Below are positions 4,689 to 5,411 of a stretch of DNA of 5,411 nt, piece by piece (position 1 is the first letter of the stretch; every line of letters begins with the position of its first letter). Under the pieces are notes generated by a model that saw only the letters and a program-made list of their open reading frames with translations, ran no database searches and was not told where the DNA came from. Origin of the DNA: Patescibacteria group bacterium (GTDB lineage Bacteria > Patescibacteriota > Patescibacteriia > WFTA01 > S139-112); NCBI GenBank assembly GCA_015485715.1, contig WFTA01000024.1, positions 1 through 5,411 on the forward strand. Direction: 5' to 3'. The position numbers and the translations under genes were made by a program.

Positions 4689-5411
4689 CTAAACCAAAAA
4701 ATCCTCTTTAATTTCTATGTGCTTTTTGTCTGCATCTATGTGTACTTCAGCGCCTATGGGCAAATAACATGTTGGATTTCTGTGACCAAAATCATAAGTT
4801 TTAAGAATGGGTAAATCATATTCATTTACCATATCAAGAAGTATATCTTCAAACCGAATATTGTTAGGAATTTGATTCTTTTCTTTTAGTTCCTTATCTT
4901 CAAATCCTGCTATAAAACCTACCACCAAGCCTTTGATTTTTTCAAATACACCTATCTCCTTTAACTGCTGAAGTTGATATATAGACTTTTTAGGATTCGT
5001 ATAATAAGATTCTAAAAATAATATACTATCTTCAAAATCTGGAAAGTACCTTGTTCCTGCAAGCTTCAAAATAGATGATAGATTACATCCCAAAATCTTT
5101 CCATCTGCCTGCCCTCCCCTTAAGGTTATTCTGGGCCTATAAGGAAGAATGGTTTTTTCTTTCTGCAATAATCTTTTTTGAAAGCTCTGCCATGTATATT
5201 CAAAATCAAAATCAAAACCTGTTCCAGCAAAAAAATCTGACCCGTTAAAAGTTATAAGTCCTGTCATTTTATACATTGACAAACTGACTATATCATTATC
5301 ACTCATTCCTATAAAAATTTTATAATTACTTCTGATCAATACATAATCAAGAAGAGAAACAATCTGCAATATTGTATCGCCCCCAAGAGCACAATAAACA
5401 GCTTTTATATC
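4689..5411 (-). CDS. Peptidase S66 family (LD-carboxypeptidase/MccF-like) homologue, partial, without the nucleophilic Ser
   Basis: The 240 visible codons run to the right edge, so about the first 95-100 residues are missing. S66 enzymes cut L,D-bonds in peptidoglycan tetrapeptides (LdcA) or inactivate microcin C (MccF) with a Ser-Glu-His triad. Numbering from the first visible residue, family blocks are CALGGDTILQ (7-16), FIGMSD, then GKILGCNLSSI and AGTRYFPDFED leading into SILFLES with the catalytic Glu (E134), and YDFGHRNPTCYLPIGA with the catalytic His (H210). The GGxxS nucleophile motif instead reads GGDTI, with Ile (ATA, 5372-5370) at the serine position; GCN replaces the common GGN and NGS the common HGP. 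It may therefore be a pseudoenzyme or a divergent branch. The TTG at 5369-5367 is internal, not a start. It is co-directional with the kinase, 25 bases upstream of it. Confidence 0.85.
   Translation of the reverse strand, partial: DIKAVYCALGGDTILQIVSLLDYVLIRSNYKIFIGMSDNDIVSLSMYKMTGLITFNGSDFFAGTGFDFDFEYTWQSFQKRLLQKEKTILPYRPRITLRGGQADGKILGCNLSSILKLAGTRYFPDFEDSILFLESYYTNPKKSIYQLQQLKEIGVFEKIKGLVVGFIAGFEDKELKEKNQIPNNIRFEDILLDMVNEYDLPILKTYDFGHRNPTCYLPIGAEVHIDADKKHIEIKEDFLV

Overview
The window is AT-rich bacterial DNA. It holds one plus-strand gene, for a secreted or membrane-anchored glycine-rich protein, followed by four minus-strand genes. Reading along the minus strand from the right edge, these are a peptidase S66 (LD-carboxypeptidase/MccF-type) homologue cut by the window edge, a small P-loop kinase, and an AbiEi/AbiEii toxin-antitoxin pair. 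Three genes end in TGA, and the glycine-rich gene uses only GGN for glycine over more than 600 codons, so the standard bacterial code applies. Shine-Dalgarno motifs are weak or absent. The low GC, the surface-type glycine-rich protein and the weak ribosome sites would fit a Patescibacteria (CPR) genome, but no marker gene confirms this and the assignment is a guess.

Layout: 1-183 is the leader of the glycine-rich gene. 184-2082 encodes the protein: N-terminal membrane segment, beta-solenoid-like strands, a long Gly-rich repeat domain and ten cysteines, all in the C-terminal two thirds. 2083-2496 has no confident gene. It holds an open frame continuing past the TGA of the first gene, a patch richer in GC, and the first copy of a long direct repeat (2262-2403). 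2497-3755 is the AbiE pair, with a 4-base ATGA overlap, a near-consensus sigma70-type promoter, and a perfect 13-base inverted repeat covering the start of transcription. 3828-3960 is the second copy of the direct repeat. 4022-5411 is the kinase/S66 pair, 25 bases apart and probably co-transcribed from a promoter outside the window.

The most notable structure is that the AbiE module sits between two long direct repeats, which share a 70-base identical core and define a unit of 1566 bases. Each repeat ends in two abutting near-perfect palindromes, of 36 and 28 bases, both with a central GT. The differences between the copies are compensatory in the second palindrome (C-G against T-A) and repair a mismatch in the first, so the paired form itself appears to be conserved. 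This looks like a small repeat-bounded cassette carrying its own addiction or phage-defence genes, without a recombinase in the window.

A second point of interest is the S66 homologue. It keeps the family Glu and His but has Ile where the nucleophilic Ser of the GGxxS motif should be, so it may be catalytically dead or use different chemistry.
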